Assembly: GCA_017548925.1 (NCBI GenBank)
Contig: JAFYYX010000001.1
Coordinates: 672,852-736,851, forward strand
Reading direction: 5' to 3'
Origin: Bacilli bacterium
GTDB taxonomy: Bacteria > Bacillota_I > Bacilli_A > RF39 > UBA660
DNA: 64,000 bases
A program made the translations under genes and the position numbers. Shown here one piece after another: positions 48,355 to 57,062 of this stretch. A model generated the notes under the pieces. It saw only the letters and a list, made by a program, of their open reading frames with translations. It did not search any database and was not told where the DNA came from. Numbering within the stretch: the stretch's first letter is position 1; each line of letters starts with the position of its first letter.

Positions 48355-48355
48355 A

Positions 48356-49555
48356 TTATTGTAATTTAGTTTTACTTCCCTTTGCTCCACCATATGTTGA
48401 TAAAACATTTGAATCAAATGAAGATACTTTCTTTAAACTATCTTTATATGATTTAATAGTTGAAGTGATCATTTCATCAAGAAGTTTTTCATATGAAATA
48501 TCTTTTGGAGTAAAGAAGAAGAATGCTAAACAACCAGGAATTGTATTTGGTTCATTTACATATACTTCTTTAGTCTTTTTATTAACTAAGAAGTCAAATC
48601 TAGTAACGCCAGATAGCTCTAAAGCTCTAAAAGCTTTTTTAGATTGTTCATATATTTTTTCTTCCACTACTTTATCTAGTTTAGCAGGAATTTTAAATCC
48701 AGCAGTTTCAGTTGCATTTTTACTACCTAATTTTTTACTAGGTCCTTTTTTACCACCTTCAGATAAATATTTATCTTCAAATGTTAAAAATTTATTACTT
48801 GTAAGCATTTCACCTATTAAACTTGTTTCCATATAAGAGTGATTTCCAAGTACAGCACAGTCTACTTCAAGTAAGTTCTCAACTACTTTTTCAACAATTA
48901 TTTTTTCATCATAAGTTATAGCATCTTCAATAGCATCAGTAATACTTTTTTCATCACTAACATAGCTAATACCTATTGATGAACCAAGTTTAGCTGGTTT
49001 AACAATTACTGGATAACCTAGTTTTTTAATTTTCTTTAAAATTTCATCTTCATCGTCTAAATATTCATCATCATAAAACCAAATATAATCAACAATATTT
49101 ACGCCTTCAGCTTTTAAAACTTGTTTTTGAACAACTTTATCTTGTCCTAGTGCAGCACCTAGTACTTTTGGTCCAACATATGGAATACCAATTGAATCAA
49201 AATATCCAGCGATAGATCCATCTTCTACACCTTTTCCGTGAACTATAGGAAAAGCAACATCTATAGTAGCAATAGTTCTTTTAAATAAAGAATCATATGT
49301 AACAAGAGCAAATTCTTCATCTTTTTTAACTAAAGTTACTTTCTTTAAGTATTTCTTATAAGAATTAAAATCTTTATAAGTTTCAATATCTTTTAAAATA
49401 TTACCTGTATAAAATACTCTATTTTTATCTATATATACAGGAACAACTTCATATTTATCTTTACTAATATGTTCCATAGCTTGAACAGCTGTAATAATAC
49501 TTACATCATGTTCAACGGAACATCCTCCAAAAAATACACCTATTTTAATTTTCAT
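48356..49555 (-). CDS. ddl: D-alanine--D-alanine ligase
   Basis: ATP-grasp ligase making D-Ala-D-Ala for peptidoglycan. Visible: FFGGCSVEHDVSIITA at the start, VHGKGVEDGSIAGYFDS, VKPAKLGSSIGIS, and the catalytic VNEPNTIPG near 330. After this motif the sequence reads CLAFFFFTP, unlike the common GFT-x-x-SMYP. At 399 residues it is longer than average, with a Ser/Gly/Lys-rich tail. Operon with the MurF-like gene (14-base gap). Confidence 0.93.
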   Translation of the reverse strand: MKIKIGVFFGGCSVEHDVSIITAVQAMEHISKDKYEVVPVYIDKNRVFYTGNILKDIETYKDFNSYKKYLKKVTLVKKDEEFALVTYDSLFKRTIATIDVAFPIVHGKGVEDGSIAGYFDSIGIPYVGPKVLGAALGQDKVVQKQVLKAEGVNIVDYIWFYDDEYLDDEDEILKKIKKLGYPVIVKPAKLGSSIGISYVSDEKSITDAIEDAITYDEKIIVEKVVENLLEVDCAVLGNHSYMETSLIGEMLTSNKFLTFEDKYLSEGGKKGPSKKLGSKNATETAGFKIPAKLDKVVEEKIYEQSKKAFRALELSGVTRFDFLVNKKTKEVYVNEPNTIPGCLAFFFFTPKDISYEKLLDEMITSTIKSYKDSLKKVSSFDSNVLSTYGGAKGSKTKLQ

Positions 49556-49569
49556 ATTAATAAATCCTC

Positions 49570-51153
49570 CTACTTCTCATTAAATATATCAGGTAAATCA
49601 CTTTGAAGCAATATGTATGTTTCCTTTTCTTTTAGTGTATGAACTAAATCAAAAGCATCTAAAATATTACTTAAAACATGTACCTTTTTCATATCATATT
49701 TACTTTTTTCTAAACCTTTATAAATGTCTTTAGTTTGATCTTTTCCAATTAATATAACTTCATCAGTTGTTTTAGCCATATATTCACCTAGTTCAAAGTG
49801 TAGTTTACTAGATAGTTCACCAAGTTCAATCATACCAGATGATATAACTATTTTCTTACCAGGCATCATTTTAAGAACATCTAAAGCCATTTTACATCCA
49901 TCTGGATTAGCATTATAAGCATCATCAATTAAATGCATATCAAACCATTTTTTAAGTTCTAATCTATGTTCAACAGGTTTAATACGTTTAACCCCTTGAA
50001 TTAATTGTTCTTTAGAAATACCAAAGGCATTACCAAGTGCTAAACCAGCTAAAATATTATAAATGTTAGCTTTACCTAATAATTTAGTTGTAAATTCATA
50101 TGTTTTTTTATCACCTTTAAATTTGACTTTAAATGTTGTTCCATTTTCAGTTAATTTAATATCATCAGCATAGATATCTGCTGATTTATCATCAATACCA
50201 ATCCAAATAATATTACATTTAAAGTTACCTTTATAATTTTTTTGTTTTGGATCATCTATATTAAGTACACCAATCCCATCTTCAGGAAGTGATTCAATTA
50301 GTTCAAATTTAGTTTTTTGAATAGTTTCTTCAGAACCAAATGTTTCAAGGTGTGCAACACCTATTTTAGTTAAAATTCCATAGCTAGGATGAACTAAATC
50401 ACAAAGTTCTTTAATTTCACCTTTTTTACATGCACCCATCTCTGCTATAAAATAATCATTAAATTTAGTTAAATGATCATTAATAGTCATTGTAAGACCA
50501 AATGGTGTATTAAAGTTCTTAGGTGTTGGAAGTGCATTAAATTTTACATTTAAAATACTACTTAAAATATTTTTACTACTTGTTTTACCATAACTACCTG
50601 TTACACCAATAACTTTTAAATTAGATAGAGATTTTAACTTTCTCATTGCTCTTTTTTTATAATATAAACCAATTAATTTTTCAATTGGAGTATTTATATA
50701 GTTTGCTAAAATCACCATAAAATGATTTAAATAAATAGCAAGCCATAATATATAACCTATATAAAGTGAATAACAATCAATTAAAAAGTAATATGAAAGA
50801 AGCACAGTAAGAGCATACAAGAATAATACAGTAATATGTAGCCTTACTACTCTATGTGTATATTTAAGCGGTATTTTCTTTTGCTCTATTCTCATTAAGT
50901 ACACTCTTATTGCTATAAAGAAACAAAATATTCCAGCAAGAGCATAAGCTAAATCAAAATCTAAATAATAAAATATTATAAATAGCGGTATAAATAAAAG
51001 TTCATATGTTAAGTATGTTTTTTTAACATGTGCATTTAAATATTTAATATATTTATTACCTCTATTGTATCTATTTTGCTGTAGATACTGCACAGTTTTA
51101 TTTAATTTTATTAATAAATATATAAAATATACACCAATAGGAACTAAACCCAT
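49570..51153 (-). CDS. murF: MurF-type Mur ligase with N-terminal membrane domain
   Basis: 527 residues. Residues 1-165 form about five membrane helices in place of the normal MurF N-terminal domain. The ligase core follows: GVTGSYGKTSSKNIL (ATP loop), PKNFNTPFGLT, EMGACKKGEI, HLETFGS and the C-terminal DDAYNANPDG, a MurF signature. It would add D-Ala-D-Ala to the UDP-MurNAc peptide at the membrane. The ddl gene next to it supplies the dipeptide. Confidence 0.88.
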   Translation of the reverse strand: MGLVPIGVYFIYLLIKLNKTVQYLQQNRYNRGNKYIKYLNAHVKKTYLTYELLFIPLFIIFYYLDFDLAYALAGIFCFFIAIRVYLMRIEQKKIPLKYTHRVVRLHITVLFLYALTVLLSYYFLIDCYSLYIGYILWLAIYLNHFMVILANYINTPIEKLIGLYYKKRAMRKLKSLSNLKVIGVTGSYGKTSSKNILSSILNVKFNALPTPKNFNTPFGLTMTINDHLTKFNDYFIAEMGACKKGEIKELCDLVHPSYGILTKIGVAHLETFGSEETIQKTKFELIESLPEDGIGVLNIDDPKQKNYKGNFKCNIIWIGIDDKSADIYADDIKLTENGTTFKVKFKGDKKTYEFTTKLLGKANIYNILAGLALGNAFGISKEQLIQGVKRIKPVEHRLELKKWFDMHLIDDAYNANPDGCKMALDVLKMMPGKKIVISSGMIELGELSSKLHFELGEYMAKTTDEVILIGKDQTKDIYKGLEKSKYDMKKVHVLSNILDAFDLVHTLKEKETYILLQSDLPDIFNEK

Positions 51154-51165
51154 ACTTTATTCCTC

Positions 51166-51894
51166 CTAACCAATAAATGAATTAATTACATTAATAGTTT
51201 TTTGTTTATCTTCAAGATAAGCAAAGTGTGTCATACCTTCATAAGGTATTACTGCACTATCTTTAATTAATTTTTCTATTTCATAAGCTTGATTAATACT
51301 TACAGTTGTATCATTTGTTCCCCAAATAATAATTGTTGGAACATTTATTTTCTTTAAGTTTTCTGTTACATCATAATTAACATGTTTTACAAGAATTGCT
51401 CTCATTGTTGGAGTTGCATTTTTATAATCATTTGAACCCATACGTTTCTTAAAGAAATTAGCCATACTTTTTAAACCAGGAATTCTAGCTAAAAATTTAA
51501 GAATTTTTACTTTTAAAGGTATTTTTTTATACTCGCCTTTATATGGACTAGATAGTAAAATAAGTTTTTTAACTTTATATTTACTTGCATAAATCATAGA
51601 AAGTTTTCCGCCAAAAGAATGGCCAATTAAAATTGGATTAGTTATCTTAAGTGATTTTAATAATTCATGAATCATATCAACAAATTTATCTAAATCCCAA
51701 GGATATGATGGTTCACTAGATTTTCCAAATCCTGGAAGATCCATAACAAGTACATTATTATCTTTAGTAAATGCATTAGCTATAGGAAGCATCATTTGAA
51801 TGTTTTGTCCCCATCCGTGTAAAAAAACTAATGTATTTTCTTTTTTATTATCTATATATTCATAATTAATATTTATATTTTCATAATTAAACAT
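51166..51894 (-). CDS. Alpha/beta hydrolase
   Basis: 242 residues with the full catalytic set: oxyanion loop FLHGWGQN, nucleophile elbow GHSFGG (Ser near 93), Asp in WGTNDTTV and His in MTHFAYLE. The substrate cannot be inferred. First gene of the hydrolase-murF-ddl transcript. Confidence 0.88.
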   Translation of the reverse strand: MFNYENININYEYIDNKKENTLVFLHGWGQNIQMMLPIANAFTKDNNVLVMDLPGFGKSSEPSYPWDLDKFVDMIHELLKSLKITNPILIGHSFGGKLSMIYASKYKVKKLILLSSPYKGEYKKIPLKVKILKFLARIPGLKSMANFFKKRMGSNDYKNATPTMRAILVKHVNYDVTENLKKINVPTIIIWGTNDTTVSINQAYEIEKLIKDSAVIPYEGMTHFAYLEDKQKTINVINSFIG

Positions 51895-51951
51895 TAAATA
51901 TCTCTCCTAATTAAATAGAATTTTCTATTTAATTATACTTTAAAACATAAA

Positions 51952-51978
51952 AAAATTTCCATTATTCATGGAAATTTT
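51952..51978 (-). terminator. Terminator of the 234-residue gene
   Basis: 10-base stem (51952-51961 with 51969-51978), followed by a T-run on the minus strand. Confidence 0.85.
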
Positions 51979-51993
51979 ACTATATATTTACGA

Positions 51994-52698
51994 TTAATTT
52001 CTGCCTCTAGTTGCAACATCATAATCTTTGAAATATTCAGGATGAGTAACTTCTGGGAAGAATGATAGTCTTATATTATCAGATTTACGAAGAACATTTA
52101 ATAATTCTGGTAATGATTTACTATCACAAGTGCATCCAGCAGTTGGCCCTAAAATTGAGTAATATAGTTCACCTTCAATATCATAAACAGTTTCAAAATA
52201 AACCTCTTGAGTAGTTTCTTCTGTAGGTTTACCATTAATAATAACTTTTTTAGTTTTCTTAACAGTGTTTTGAATTAATAAAGTATCAGCAGCATTAAAA
52301 ACAAAGTCTCTATCTAATTCATCACCATTTTCAGCTGTATATGTAACATGGAAACTACCATAATAAATACCATCATCATAGTGAGCTTCAGTTAAATATC
52401 CTGATTTTAATGTACCATTTTCTTTTGGATTATGAACAGACATATCTAAACATTTATCATAATTACTTGTAGTTTCAATATCGTTTTTAGAATTGATAAA
52501 GAAATTATATGCATCATAAGACAATAAATCAATTAATATATCAGAATTAGGTCTATATAATGTTTTAAGTAATTCTCTAACTACATTAATATTTTCTACA
52601 ATTCTTGCTTTATCTTTCTTACTAGCTCTGTACATGTTTAAAACATCTACTTCATTAGCTAAATCTTTGCAATAATAATCTTGATTACAATTTTTCAT
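51994..52698 (-). CDS. Hypothetical protein of 234 residues
   Basis: No family recognised. Soluble, no signal peptide; the N-terminal third is helical (DLANEVDVLNMYRASKKDKA) and the rest is beta-rich (GSFHVTYTAENGDELDRDF; EVYFETVYDIEGELYYSILG). Six cysteines, two in CTCDS, suggest possible metal binding. It has its own promoter region and terminator. Confidence 0.7.
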   Translation of the reverse strand: MKNCNQDYYCKDLANEVDVLNMYRASKKDKARIVENINVVRELLKTLYRPNSDILIDLLSYDAYNFFINSKNDIETTSNYDKCLDMSVHNPKENGTLKSGYLTEAHYDDGIYYGSFHVTYTAENGDELDRDFVFNAADTLLIQNTVKKTKKVIINGKPTEETTQEVYFETVYDIEGELYYSILGPTAGCTCDSKSLPELLNVLRKSDNIRLSFFPEVTHPEYFKDYDVATRGRN

Positions 52699-52775
52699 TG
52701 TAAAACCCCCCCTTTTTTGTGAGTGATTACTATAATATCACTTTATCGAACATATGTCAAATAATTTGCAATAAA

Positions 52776-52803
52776 AAAGAAATAGTTATTTAACTATTTC
52801 TTT
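52776..52803 (-). terminator. Terminator of the thioredoxin-like gene
   Basis: Stem 52776-52788 with 52791-52803 (inner pairs open to form the loop), overlapping the stop; A-run becomes a T-run on the minus strand. Confidence 0.85.
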
Positions 52804-53453
52804 GAAGTTTTAGCAGTTTTATCTACTGAAGTAATTACTTCATTTAATTTCTTAAATTTATAATTAACAAAAATAATTATTGATGATGTAGCAATAGTGG
52901 TAAATACTAAATTCCAAATGATTACACTTGATGAAGAAGTACTACTTGATTTTTTCTTTGAAGGTTCTTTATATTCTATTCCTTCTTCTTTCAATGTTTC
53001 TTTTAAATCTGTTGATTTATAAGTTGATAAATTAAATTTTGAATTTTTCTTTTTGTATTCATCCATTACATCATATCTTTTACTTGCTTTAGTTTCGTAT
53101 AATTCTTTAATTGAAGACTTAATTTCAGAATCATAATCTGATGCATATCCTGGGAATACTTGTTTACCAATGATTAAATAAGGAACACCACCAGCAGATT
53201 GTTCTAAAAACTCTGAAATATTTTTCATAAGTTGATAGTTATCTTGATTATTCCATACTTCAAAAGCTTTAAGTTCATACATATCGCCATATTCATCATT
53301 AATACTATTTAAGAAAGTAAGTAAGTTTCTACAGTATCCACAACCTTTACCTCTAAATAGATAAATTGTAGCTTTATCTTTAGCATCAGTTTTAATTGGA
53401 ATTAACATAAAACTAAATAAAACAATTAATAATAATAAAATTTTCTTTTTCAT
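52794..53453 (-). CDS. Exported, membrane-anchored thioredoxin/glutaredoxin-like protein
   Basis: 219 residues: signal peptide (1-24), a redox domain with RGKGCGYCRNLL (CxxC) and a cis-proline-like GGVPYLIIG, then a Ser/Lys-rich linker, a membrane helix (IIWNLVFTTIATSSIIIFV) and a short basic tail. The active site faces outside, so a role in disulfide exchange of surface proteins is likely; which direction is unknown. Confidence 0.8.
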   Translation of the reverse strand: MKKKILLLLIVLFSFMLIPIKTDAKDKATIYLFRGKGCGYCRNLLTFLNSINDEYGDMYELKAFEVWNNQDNYQLMKNISEFLEQSAGGVPYLIIGKQVFPGYASDYDSEIKSSIKELYETKASKRYDVMDEYKKKNSKFNLSTYKSTDLKETLKEEGIEYKEPSKKKSSSTSSSSVIIWNLVFTTIATSSIIIFVNYKFKKLNEVITSVDKTAKTSKK

Positions 53454-53478
53454 TACATATCCTCCTATAAAAATAATT

Positions 53479-53507
53479 ATATCGCTTTTTAATCAATAAA
53501 GCGATAT
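53479..53507 (-). terminator. Terminator of the 140-residue gene upstream
   Basis: 10-base stem (53479-53488 with 53498-53507) just after the stop at 53518. Confidence 0.75.
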
Positions 53508-53517
53508 ATTTTTATTA

Positions 53518-53937
53518 TCAAACTCTTTCTTGTGTTTTAATATATAGATCAGTTGATATAAACCCATCACCATAATAAGTTTCAATACTTAGATCATTTT
53601 TGTTTACAAGATTATGAAGTAAAACAAAATCATAATCAAGCTTATATACTTTACTATCAAGTGTAATTTCTTTATAAGATGTTCCAGTAATAGATATAGA
53701 ACATTTATAATCTTTACTAACTAAAATTTTCTTTATAATCATTAGATATATATAATATGTGTTCTTTTCTATTTTCTTTTCAGCATCAGTTTTACTTGAT
53801 TTGTCGATGTTTTCACATATTTGCATATATTGTCTTTCTTTCTTAGAAATAAACATATTCATTTCAGGAAAATGATTGTTCATATCAAGTATTTCATCAT
53901 AACTTGGCACTAACATTTCTTCACTATCTGGAATCAT
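53518..53937 (-). CDS. Hypothetical protein
   Basis: 139 residues, no family recognised. Soluble; a helical middle (KKERQYMQICENIDKSSKTD) is followed by a beta-strand end. The ATG at 53937 has AAGGTGA five bases upstream, so the ten-residue longer frame is unlikely. Confidence 0.65.
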   Translation of the reverse strand: MIPDSEEMLVPSYDEILDMNNHFPEMNMFISKKERQYMQICENIDKSSKTDAEKKIEKNTYYIYLMIIKKILVSKDYKCSISITGTSYKEITLDSKVYKLDYDFVLLHNLVNKNDLSIETYYGDGFISTDLYIKTQERV

Positions 53938-53993
53938 ATTTATCACCTTTAATGTGTATCTTAGCACAAATAAAATATGAAATCAAACAATAA

Positions 53994-54021
53994 AAAAGAA
54001 CTATTTATTAATAGTTCTTTT
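53994..54021 (-). terminator. Terminator of the tRNA-Ile2/tRNA-Leu pair
   Basis: 12-base stem (53994-54005 with 54010-54021), TATT loop, followed by a T-run on the minus strand. Confidence 0.88.
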
Positions 54022-54033
54022 TAATAACTAAGT

Positions 54034-54118
54034 TGGTGCAGGTAAAGGGACTTGAACCCATATGGATCGCTCCGCTAGATCCTAAGTCTAGTGCGTCTAC
54101 CAATTTCGCCATACCTGC
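54034..54118 (-). tRNA. tRNA-Leu (anticodon TAG)
   Basis: 85-base class II tRNA with CCA. Acceptor GCAGGTA pairs with TACCTGC; anticodon stem CTAGA/TCTAG closes loop CTTAGGA, giving TAG. Confidence 0.96.
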
Positions 54119-54126
54119 ATATATAA

Positions 54127-54203
54127 TGGTGGACCTCGTAGGACTCGAACCTACGACCGCCCGGTTATGAGCCGGATGCTCTAACCAACTGAGCTAGAGG
54201 TCC
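54127..54203 (-). tRNA. tRNA with CAT anticodon, probably tRNA-Ile2 (lysidine type)
   Basis: 77 bases with CCA. Acceptor GGACCTC pairs with GAGGTCC; loop CTCATAA gives CAT. The body resembles the GGACCT-type Ile2 tRNAs of Bacilli and Mollicutes more than elongator Met, so C34 is probably converted to lysidine by TilS. Elongator Met remains possible. Confidence 0.85.
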
Positions 54204-54215
54204 AATTGCTATTTA

Positions 54216-54244
54216 ATAATAACACAATTTATTTTAAGTTGCAA
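54216..54244 (-). promoter_or_regulatory. Promoter of the tRNA-Ile2/tRNA-Leu pair
   Basis: On the minus strand TTGCAA (54239-54244), 17-base spacer, TATTAT (54216-54221). Confidence 0.7.
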
Positions 54245-54272
54245 AGGTTTTTTACTTAAAAACAAACAAAAA

Positions 54273-54292
54273 AGATAAGTTATTACTTATCT
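54273..54292 (-). terminator. Terminator of the 140-residue gene
   Basis: 8-base stem AGATAAGT/ACTTATCT (54273-54280 with 54285-54292) overlapping the stop codon, T-run after on the minus strand. Confidence 0.8.
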
Positions 54293-54705
54293 CCTTGTAA
54301 CATATTAAGTAAATCAATTTTGAACATTTCCTTAGATGCATTTTCTTTTGAAATCATTATACCTTTATAAGTTGTAAGTTCTGATCTATGACCTTCAAGT
54401 AAAATCTTTTCTGGAGAAATAGTATCAAGCATAACTACTTTATCCTTTTTATATGCAATGTATTTTACTTTAATATCACCATATACTTGAGCAAACATCT
54501 TATCACTAGGTAATTTTAATTCGTAAGTTTCTGTGCCTTCTTTTTTATTTTCAGCAACCTTTTCGCCTAAGAATTCACCTTGTTTTAATGAATGATAGTA
54601 GTCAAAAGTTAATCTTTTATAAGCAAGCATATTATACTTTTTAAGTGCTCTTTCTAACTTTTTATACTCATTTTCATTAATATAATCTAAAACATAACCT
54701 TTCAT
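54283..54705 (-). CDS. Hypothetical protein
   Basis: 140 residues, no family recognised. Helical start (YINENEYKKLERALKKYNML), then a beta-rich part. No signal or membrane segment. It lies between the tRNA pair and the smr-like gene with its own terminator. Confidence 0.65.
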   Translation of the reverse strand: MKGYVLDYINENEYKKLERALKKYNMLAYKRLTFDYYHSLKQGEFLGEKVAENKKEGTETYELKLPSDKMFAQVYGDIKVKYIAYKKDKVVMLDTISPEKILLEGHRSELTTYKGIMISKENASKEMFKIDLLNMLQGDK

Positions 54706-54832
54706 AATTTATTTTCCCCCCAAATTATCCAAAAGATTGTTATGTGATGTAGAACAATTGTCCTATATTTTCTTTTGTGATTTAATATTAACATTTTTTC
54801 GAACAAATGTCAATATATTTTTTAAAATTTCT

Positions 54833-55099
54833 TTATTTTTCGATATTTAAAACAATAATGGTTTCCCCTATATTCCAATTGTTTAAATAATAATCTTCTA
54901 CTTTTTTATTACCTTTAAGAAGTTCATGAATTCTATTTTTAAGGATACCTTCCCCTTTTCCATGAACAATTCTTATATATTTATTACCAAGTTTATAATT
55001 ATCATCAATAAATTGAGAAAGAATAAGAGAAACACTATCATATGTTTCTCCATGAGCGTCAATTTTTGGTGATTTACTTGTTAGTACATCACTACTCAT
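54833..55099 (-). CDS. Stand-alone Smr domain protein
   Basis: 88 residues: the whole protein is an Smr nuclease domain with KIDAHGETYDSVS (DxHG-type motif), the RIVHGKGEGILKN signature and a closing GETIIVLNI strand. Smr domains nick DNA or cut RNA in MutS2 and in ribosome rescue factors. It lies 19 bases after the kinase gene, probably the same transcript. Confidence 0.85.
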   Translation of the reverse strand: MSSDVLTSKSPKIDAHGETYDSVSLILSQFIDDNYKLGNKYIRIVHGKGEGILKNRIHELLKGNKKVEDYYLNNWNIGETIIVLNIEK

Positions 55100-55118
55100 T
55101 ATTTATCACTTATTTCTA

Positions 55119-56264
55119 CTAATTATTTTGTGCACTCTGCATTGCTTGTTCATAACTTATTCCTGAACTCACTGGAGCTTGTGCTTCTTGAACAGGAGCT
55201 GTTGGTTCACTTTGAACTACTGTATCAGATGTAGCTACTGGTTCTTGAGATACAGCTGCTTGTTCAGCAGTTTGGTTAGAAGCATTAGGTGCTTCAACTG
55301 GTGTTTGAACAGGTGCTTGATTAATTTCTTGACTAGATATAACAGTACCATTTGGTCCAGATGGGAATTTTTCATTATAATAATTACTTACTTCAGCAAC
55401 TGATGGAATAGATAAACGAGCACCAATCTTTGTTACACTTAAACCAGCAGTAATATTAGCATATCTAACACATTTTTCAAGATCATATCCTTTTGCAATT
55501 GCATAAGTAAATGCACCATGGAATATATCTCCAGCTCCAGTTGTATCAACAGGAGTTACTTTAAGTCCAGGCATAATCTTTATTTCATTATTAATTGCAT
55601 ATAAACAACCTTTATCTTCTAAAGTAACAACAATTTCAGATTTAGGGTACATATTTTTTAAGTTAGTATAAATTTGCACTAAAGAATTAGGATTTGAAAA
55701 ATCAGCTTTAATCTTTGTCATGGTTTCAGCAAAACCTTTAGAACAAACAAGATATTTTACATATTTACAAAGATCTTTTAGTTCATGAGTAATTCTACCA
55801 GCATCAATAATACTTATTGCATTAGGATACTTGTTAAGTGCAGCCATAGATGCAGCATACTCATGACCATCAATTAATATAACATCCGGTTCCATATTAA
55901 AATCATGTTTTTTAAGTGCCGGCCTTTCACCTGCTATGTTAAATAAAGTTCTACTACCATTTTGTTTATTAATCATAATAAATGACATAGAAGTTGGCTT
56001 TTCATAGTTAGTTTCTAAGCAATCAATATTTACACCAGCAGTTTGTAATTCATTTTTAATTTTTGAACCAAAATCATCAGATCCAACTACACCAGCATAA
56101 TATGTTTCTACTCCCCATTTGCCAAGTAAAAAAGCTGCATTCCCAGCAGGTCCTCCACCACACATAACGCTTTCTTCTAAACGGTATTTTGTATTTTCAA
56201 CAGGATAGCTTTCAACAGGACATGAAATATCATATGAAGAATGTCCAATTACTAGTACTTTCAT
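55119..56264 (-). CDS. PfkB-family sugar/nucleoside kinase with disordered C-terminal tail
   Basis: Ribokinase-like kinase. First PfkB motif GGGPAGNAAFLLGKWG near 36-52, second motif DTTGAGDIFHGAF near 240, with the catalytic Asp in GAGD. The substrate is not clear. Residues 1-305 form the enzyme; the last 75 are a Gln/Ala/Pro/Thr-rich tail (QAPVQTPVEAPNASNQTAEQ-type) without cysteine or hydrophobic core, an unusual addition to this family. Confidence 0.85.
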   Translation of the reverse strand: MKVLVIGHSSYDISCPVESYPVENTKYRLEESVMCGGGPAGNAAFLLGKWGVETYYAGVVGSDDFGSKIKNELQTAGVNIDCLETNYEKPTSMSFIMINKQNGSRTLFNIAGERPALKKHDFNMEPDVILIDGHEYAASMAALNKYPNAISIIDAGRITHELKDLCKYVKYLVCSKGFAETMTKIKADFSNPNSLVQIYTNLKNMYPKSEIVVTLEDKGCLYAINNEIKIMPGLKVTPVDTTGAGDIFHGAFTYAIAKGYDLEKCVRYANITAGLSVTKIGARLSIPSVAEVSNYYNEKFPSGPNGTVISSQEINQAPVQTPVEAPNASNQTAEQAAVSQEPVATSDTVVQSEPTAPVQEAQAPVSSGISYEQAMQSAQNN

Positions 56265-56314
56265 CTATATCACCTTTTCTATTCTATAGTTAATTATACT
56301 ATAGAGAAATAAAA

Positions 56315-56341
56315 AAATAAAGCACTCTTTATGCTTTATTT
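56315..56341 (-). terminator. Terminator of the Pr6Pr-like gene
   Basis: 10-base stem (56315-56324 with 56332-56341) overlapping the stop; T-run on the minus strand. Confidence 0.85.
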
Positions 56342-57009
56342 CCCCTTTTATAGTTAAGTTTATATAAAACCATACTAACAAAATATGTAAGAACTAACAT
56401 AAGTGGCAAAATAATAACTATAAGCCATAAACCATTTTGTAAAAACCAGTACCAATCATATTTTATTGATACTTTATAATTTTCGATATGTGATAATACA
56501 TTAACCATATAAAAAATTGTATATAAAACAGTTGGTATTAGTCCATATTTTATATATTTTTTATCTATCTTATTACTTTTTTCAAAACATACAAAACTAA
56601 CAATAGATAAAACAGGAATAATTAAATGGAAAAACAGATTACTATTTGTAAGCATAGACATAATGCCGCCTTCAGAACCAGGTCCTAAATATAAAAATAC
56701 AGTTAGAAATGTAATGCTCACAGATACCGTTGCTATAAATTTTAAAATATAAAAAGCGGGACTAATAGCTTTTCTACTATCTTTTAGTACTTTGTATTCT
56801 TCTATAACTAAAAGAAGTGATGCAAATCCAACAAATAAATTGGAATCAGTTGTAAAGTACTTCATCATACCTATTATATGTTCTTCTTCAACAGGATTAG
56901 GCATGTGCATAAAATTAATTCTTCCAAACATTACAATAGATGCAATAACAACTAATATAACAATAAGTATATTTAATATATATGATACTTTTACAATATC
57001 TTTTTTCAT
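56329..57009 (-). CDS. Pr6Pr-like six-helix membrane protein
   Basis: About 226 residues, six helices. MMKYFTTDSNLFVGFASL resembles the FT-x-x-SN-L motif of Pr6Pr proteins, and FFHLIIPVLSIVSFVCFE the conserved H-x-x-x-P helix. The function is unknown. The ATG at 57009 has AGGTGG upstream. Confidence 0.6.
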   Translation of the reverse strand: MKKDIVKVSYILNILIVILVVIASIVMFGRINFMHMPNPVEEEHIIGMMKYFTTDSNLFVGFASLLLVIEEYKVLKDSRKAISPAFYILKFIATVSVSITFLTVFLYLGPGSEGGIMSMLTNSNLFFHLIIPVLSIVSFVCFEKSNKIDKKYIKYGLIPTVLYTIFYMVNVLSHIENYKVSIKYDWYWFLQNGLWLIVIILPLMLVLTYFVSMVLYKLNYKRGNKA

Positions 57010-57062
57010 TACAACCACCTATTTAATAAATTAATTATATCAAATAAATATTATTTTAAAAA

